Source of the DNA: M3007 sp964621185
GTDB lineage: Bacteria > Bacteroidota > Bacteroidia > Chitinophagales > Saprospiraceae
Direction of reading: 5' to 3'
DNA length: 64,000 bases
NCBI GenBank assembly: GCA_964621185.1
Contig: CAZULM010000016.1
Coordinates: 38,048-102,047, forward strand
The notes beneath the pieces are model-generated. The model saw only the letters and a list, made by a program, of their open reading frames with translations. It did not search any database and was not told the DNA's origin. Numbering within the stretch: position 1 is the first letter of the stretch; the number at the start of each line of letters is the position of its first letter. Both the position numbers and the translations under genes were made by a program. Positions 61,724 to 64,000 of the stretch are shown piece after piece.

Positions 61724-63697
61724 CTACCCAAGTTCGTTTTTAGGGATTTCAATGCTAACAAAAGTCCCTTTGCGGGGGGCAGATTCCAGGTGCATCAGGC
61801 CGTTGAGCATTTCAGCCCGGTTGCGCACATTGGACAAGCCAATCCCATCAGGGACAAGCTGTTTTGGGTCGAACCCGATGCCGTTATCTTCAATAGTGAT
61901 CAGCAAAGACTGTTCGTTCTCCAGTATTTGGAGCGTAAGCTCGGTGGCTTTGGCATGTTTGAGCACGTTGCCCAACAGTTCTTGCACCATCCGGTAAATG
62001 TGAATTTTTGAAACACTTCCCACCGTTTCTAGCGGGTAGTTCACAATCAGATTGATGCTCAGCCCTGCTTGCGCCCGTTGGCTGCGCATGACGAGCTCTT
62101 CAATAGCGGGGCGCAGCCCTGTTTTTTCCAGGGATTTTGACATCAGATCATGGGAAATGTCGCGCACTTCTTTGAAGGTAAGCCCAATGTCCTCGGCAAT
62201 TTCCGCGATTTTTGAAGCGAGATCAGGCCTGCCCTCGCCAAGTTCTTCTGCCAGCGAATCCATTTTCATGTTGATGGCTGCCAGGTTGACGCAAGCGCCG
62301 TCGTGAAGGTCGCGCGCGATCCGCTTTCGCTCATTTTCAGCGCCTACAACAAGTGCGCTCAAGCTCGCTTCGCGTGCCTTGGCCAGGCGTATTTGTGCTT
62401 TCTGCCCTTTTTCGATCAGTTTCAGGTAACGCTTGTTGGATATGTTGAACACGAGCACCATTTCGATGAAAAATGCGGCAATGACGAGGGGCGACAAGAA
62501 AAACGTGTTCGCAATCCCGCAAGCCGTCAACACCTTGTCGGCAATGTCCAGGTCGATCCAGCCCATCCCAAACTTTTGAAGCCATGTGAAACCTGTGTAT
62601 TGTTGAGATGTGATGGTTACGCCCAGGAAATTGAGCGCAACGATAATGTAAATCCAGGTGACCCGCCCGTAGCGCCGCAAGAGAATCTGGCGCAACAGCC
62701 ATGCCAGCACAAATAAAGAGAACATGACCAATAACCCAAAAAACGGGTAAAAAACCCAGCCGACAAATATCCAGGGATCAAAAGCGCGGTGCACGAGTTG
62801 GATGAACAGGGTAAGGCAAAACACCCCGATCGTCCAGTTAACCACTTTGTTGAAACGGGGCGCCGTGTTTGGCAAGTCAAAATAGTACCTAAAGAATTGG
62901 ATGCCAAATATCAACCGCAGGTTGTTCAGGGCCATTGGCACCACAAATTGGAGGTCAGGGTTGTTGGGCCACACATATCGGAAGCCCAGCCCCAGGTGCG
63001 CCGGGACAAACAAGGTGGTCAGCAACACGTACATAAAGTAGTGCCAGTGGAACGGCTGCTGGATGTATTCGATCAAAATGGCGGCCAGCAACAGGAAGAC
63101 CACACAAATGACAAAGAAAATGGTCATCAATATGTCCACGTTCCGCTGTTGTTGCTGCATGCGCAGGTCTTTTTCAAAAAACAGGATGCGCAGCGAGAGC
63201 GGATAAACAGATTTAGCTTTCAGGTAGCACCATGTTGAGCTGTCCCGCGCAATTTTTATGGGGAAAATGAAGTTCCGATTGTTGGCAGCCCGGAATGAGG
63301 TGTCGGGTCGTTGCCAATACTTGAAAGCGGCCCCGGTTACAAAAGAATCCACAACAGTGTTTCCATTAACTTGAAAAAAATGGAGCGATTCTATGCTGGG
63401 GTTTACGATCTCTATCAAAAAATCCTCTTTGTCCGGCAAGGCATTTGTTTCCTTAAACCTGAACCAGATCGCTTGCCTCGACAGCCCGATGTTGCAGCAA
63501 GGCTCTTGGACGCGATAGATGGAGTCTGGCAATGCCAACACTTCCCGAATGCTCAGGTTTTTTAGCCCCTCCCTTTCAACGAAATATTCAATGGAACCTT
63601 GTATCTCGCCGGGGGTAGGCACATCCTTAGCCCAAAGGTTCAGCCAAATCGCTGAAACTATCAGTGCCAAAATACCCAATATATTGCTGCTTTTCAT
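61724..63697 (-). CDS. 7TMR-DISM sensor histidine kinase (HisKA_3)
   Basis: 657 residues. Signal/anchor at the N-terminus, a 7TMR-DISM extracellular domain (about 30-180; Cys pair in EPCCNIGLSRQAIWFRF), seven membrane helices (about 188-415), a coiled region and HisKA_3 with His465 in KRIARDLHDGACVNLAA, then a HATPase domain with ENERKRIARD upstream and NGIGFDPKQLVPDGIGLSNV. It senses an extracellular, probably small or carbohydrate ligand. A full-match promoter lies 25 nt upstream. It is convergent with the regulator, not in an operon with it. Confidence 0.95.
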   Translation of the reverse strand: MKSSNILGILALIVSAIWLNLWAKDVPTPGEIQGSIEYFVEREGLKNLSIREVLALPDSIYRVQEPCCNIGLSRQAIWFRFKETNALPDKEDFLIEIVNPSIESLHFFQVNGNTVVDSFVTGAAFKYWQRPDTSFRAANNRNFIFPIKIARDSSTWCYLKAKSVYPLSLRILFFEKDLRMQQQQRNVDILMTIFFVICVVFLLLAAILIEYIQQPFHWHYFMYVLLTTLFVPAHLGLGFRYVWPNNPDLQFVVPMALNNLRLIFGIQFFRYYFDLPNTAPRFNKVVNWTIGVFCLTLFIQLVHRAFDPWIFVGWVFYPFFGLLVMFSLFVLAWLLRQILLRRYGRVTWIYIIVALNFLGVTITSQQYTGFTWLQKFGMGWIDLDIADKVLTACGIANTFFLSPLVIAAFFIEMVLVFNISNKRYLKLIEKGQKAQIRLAKAREASLSALVVGAENERKRIARDLHDGACVNLAAINMKMDSLAEELGEGRPDLASKIAEIAEDIGLTFKEVRDISHDLMSKSLEKTGLRPAIEELVMRSQRAQAGLSINLIVNYPLETVGSVSKIHIYRMVQELLGNVLKHAKATELTLQILENEQSLLITIEDNGIGFDPKQLVPDGIGLSNVRNRAEMLNGLMHLESAPRKGTFVSIEIPKNELG

Positions 63698-63721
63698 AGG
63701 TGCCAGGCTGAAAGGGTGCTA

Positions 63722-63752
63722 CAAATATACGGACGACAGAAACGGGTGGCAA
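63722..63752 (-). promoter_or_regulatory. Bacteroidota promoter for the 7TMR kinase
   Basis: On the minus strand TTG (63752-63750), 20-nt spacer, TATATTTG (63729-63722), both full matches; a leader of about 18 nt. Confidence 0.8.
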
Positions 63753-63911
63753 AAAAACATGAGTCAGCCCGAATTTTGCCAGGCATTTCAAAAAACGAAT
63801 GGCGCAGTAGCACTTGTAGGGTAAAAATTGTAAATACCTACTCGTCAGACCGCGAAAAGCGGTCAGACGATGGCCCTTGATCGGGATGCTCTGCCGCTGA
63901 TTTTCGGTCAA

Positions 63912-63952
63912 AAAAAACAGCGGTTTCGCTGCTGAGGCAAAACCGCTGTTTT
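63912..63952 (-). terminator. Terminator after the class II tRNA
   Basis: Arms AAACAGCGGTTT and AAACCGCTGTTT pair around a loop of 12-14 nt; on the minus strand a run of eight T's follows. Confidence 0.85.
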
Positions 63953-64000
63953 GGTGGAGGATCAGGGATTCGAACCCAGGACCCTCCCGATGAAAGATCG
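63952..64000 (-). tRNA. Class II tRNA, 5' part beyond the right edge (Ser likely)
   Basis: On the minus strand the 3' half reads a variable arm (CGAT, loop CTTTC, ATCG), then GGGTTCGAATCCC as the T-arm (one mismatch in the stem), then ATCCTCC and A with CCA encoded. The extra stem-loop shows a class II tRNA (Ser, Leu or Tyr). The anticodon is outside; the acceptor end fits Ser best. Confidence 0.75.

Noticed and set aside
63952..64000. Reading the right-edge tRNA as tRNA-Glu with TTC in CTTTCAT
   Set aside because: The anticodon stem would not pair (three mismatches). The same bases form a clean variable-arm hairpin (CGAT-CTTTC-ATCG), so the tRNA is class II and the anticodon lies outside.

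Overview
The window reads as a piece of a Bacteroidota chromosome, most likely Saprospiria (Saprospiraceae, Lewinella or Haliscomenobacter-like). The evidence is: at least nine proteins with type IX secretion (T9SS) C-terminal sorting domains; a giant SprB-repeat surface protein; a hybrid two-component system of the HTCS type; the acpP-fabF-rnc order; ribosomal protein THX; DUF4783 and DUF2147 proteins; and promoters of the Bacteroidota form TTG-N19-21-TAnnTTTG, five of which match in full. Base composition looks even and there is no phage, CRISPR array, rRNA or intact insertion sequence.

Layout. 1-4.6 kb (minus): a sigma-54 response regulator, a FIST sensor protein and a PAS/GAF histidine kinase that runs off the left edge, in one tight operon. 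4.7-11.1 kb: housekeeping genes (rarA/mgsA, a MacB-type permease, pgeF) and proteins of unknown role. 11.2-17.4 kb: T9SS cargo, including a tandem duplicate pair, plus a YigZ/IMPACT protein. 17.5-20.1 kb: small genes (DUF4783, THX, DUF2147), tRNA-Gln and an MFS transporter. 20.1-23.4 kb: a cluster of DnaA-box-like sites, then dnaB carrying an in-frame intein with a LAGLIDADG-type endonuclease. 23.4-29.2 kb: tatA and the SprB-repeat giant. 29.4-35.0 kb: an unnamed paralogue family member, then a fructan-use set (sugar porter, PfkB kinase, GH32 lipoprotein). 35-40.8 kb: three minus-strand surface proteins, the largest with a 12-base poly-C tract before its signal peptide. 41.2-49.7 kb: Nif3-like protein, CdsZ-type zinc ribbon protein, two exported thioredoxin-fold proteins, pyk, acpP, fabF, rnc and a DadA-like oxidase. 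50-54.3 kb: a four-copy CHRD protein, gcvT and a secreted C1 peptidase. 54.5-63.7 kb: a 1367-residue HTCS regulator, a DUF1501 protein with both Tat-like and T9SS signals, a broken Rpn-like gene, and a convergent NarL regulator/7TMR-DISM kinase pair. A class II tRNA is cut by the right edge.

The most unusual layer is between the genes. At least five kinds of short-period (8-12 nt) degenerate repeat arrays lie in intergenic gaps, and most end within 0-15 nt of a start codon of an unrelated gene. Two arrays share the same 8-nt unit and the same end next to ATG. Two others form near-perfect 34-36 bp inverted repeats. A further dispersed element of about 107 bp occurs twice, with conserved ends and a variable middle. 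I do not recognise a described system that explains them. Other points worth following are the intein, the DnaA-box cluster (possible origin or dnaB control site), and the poly-C tract as a possible phase-variation switch.
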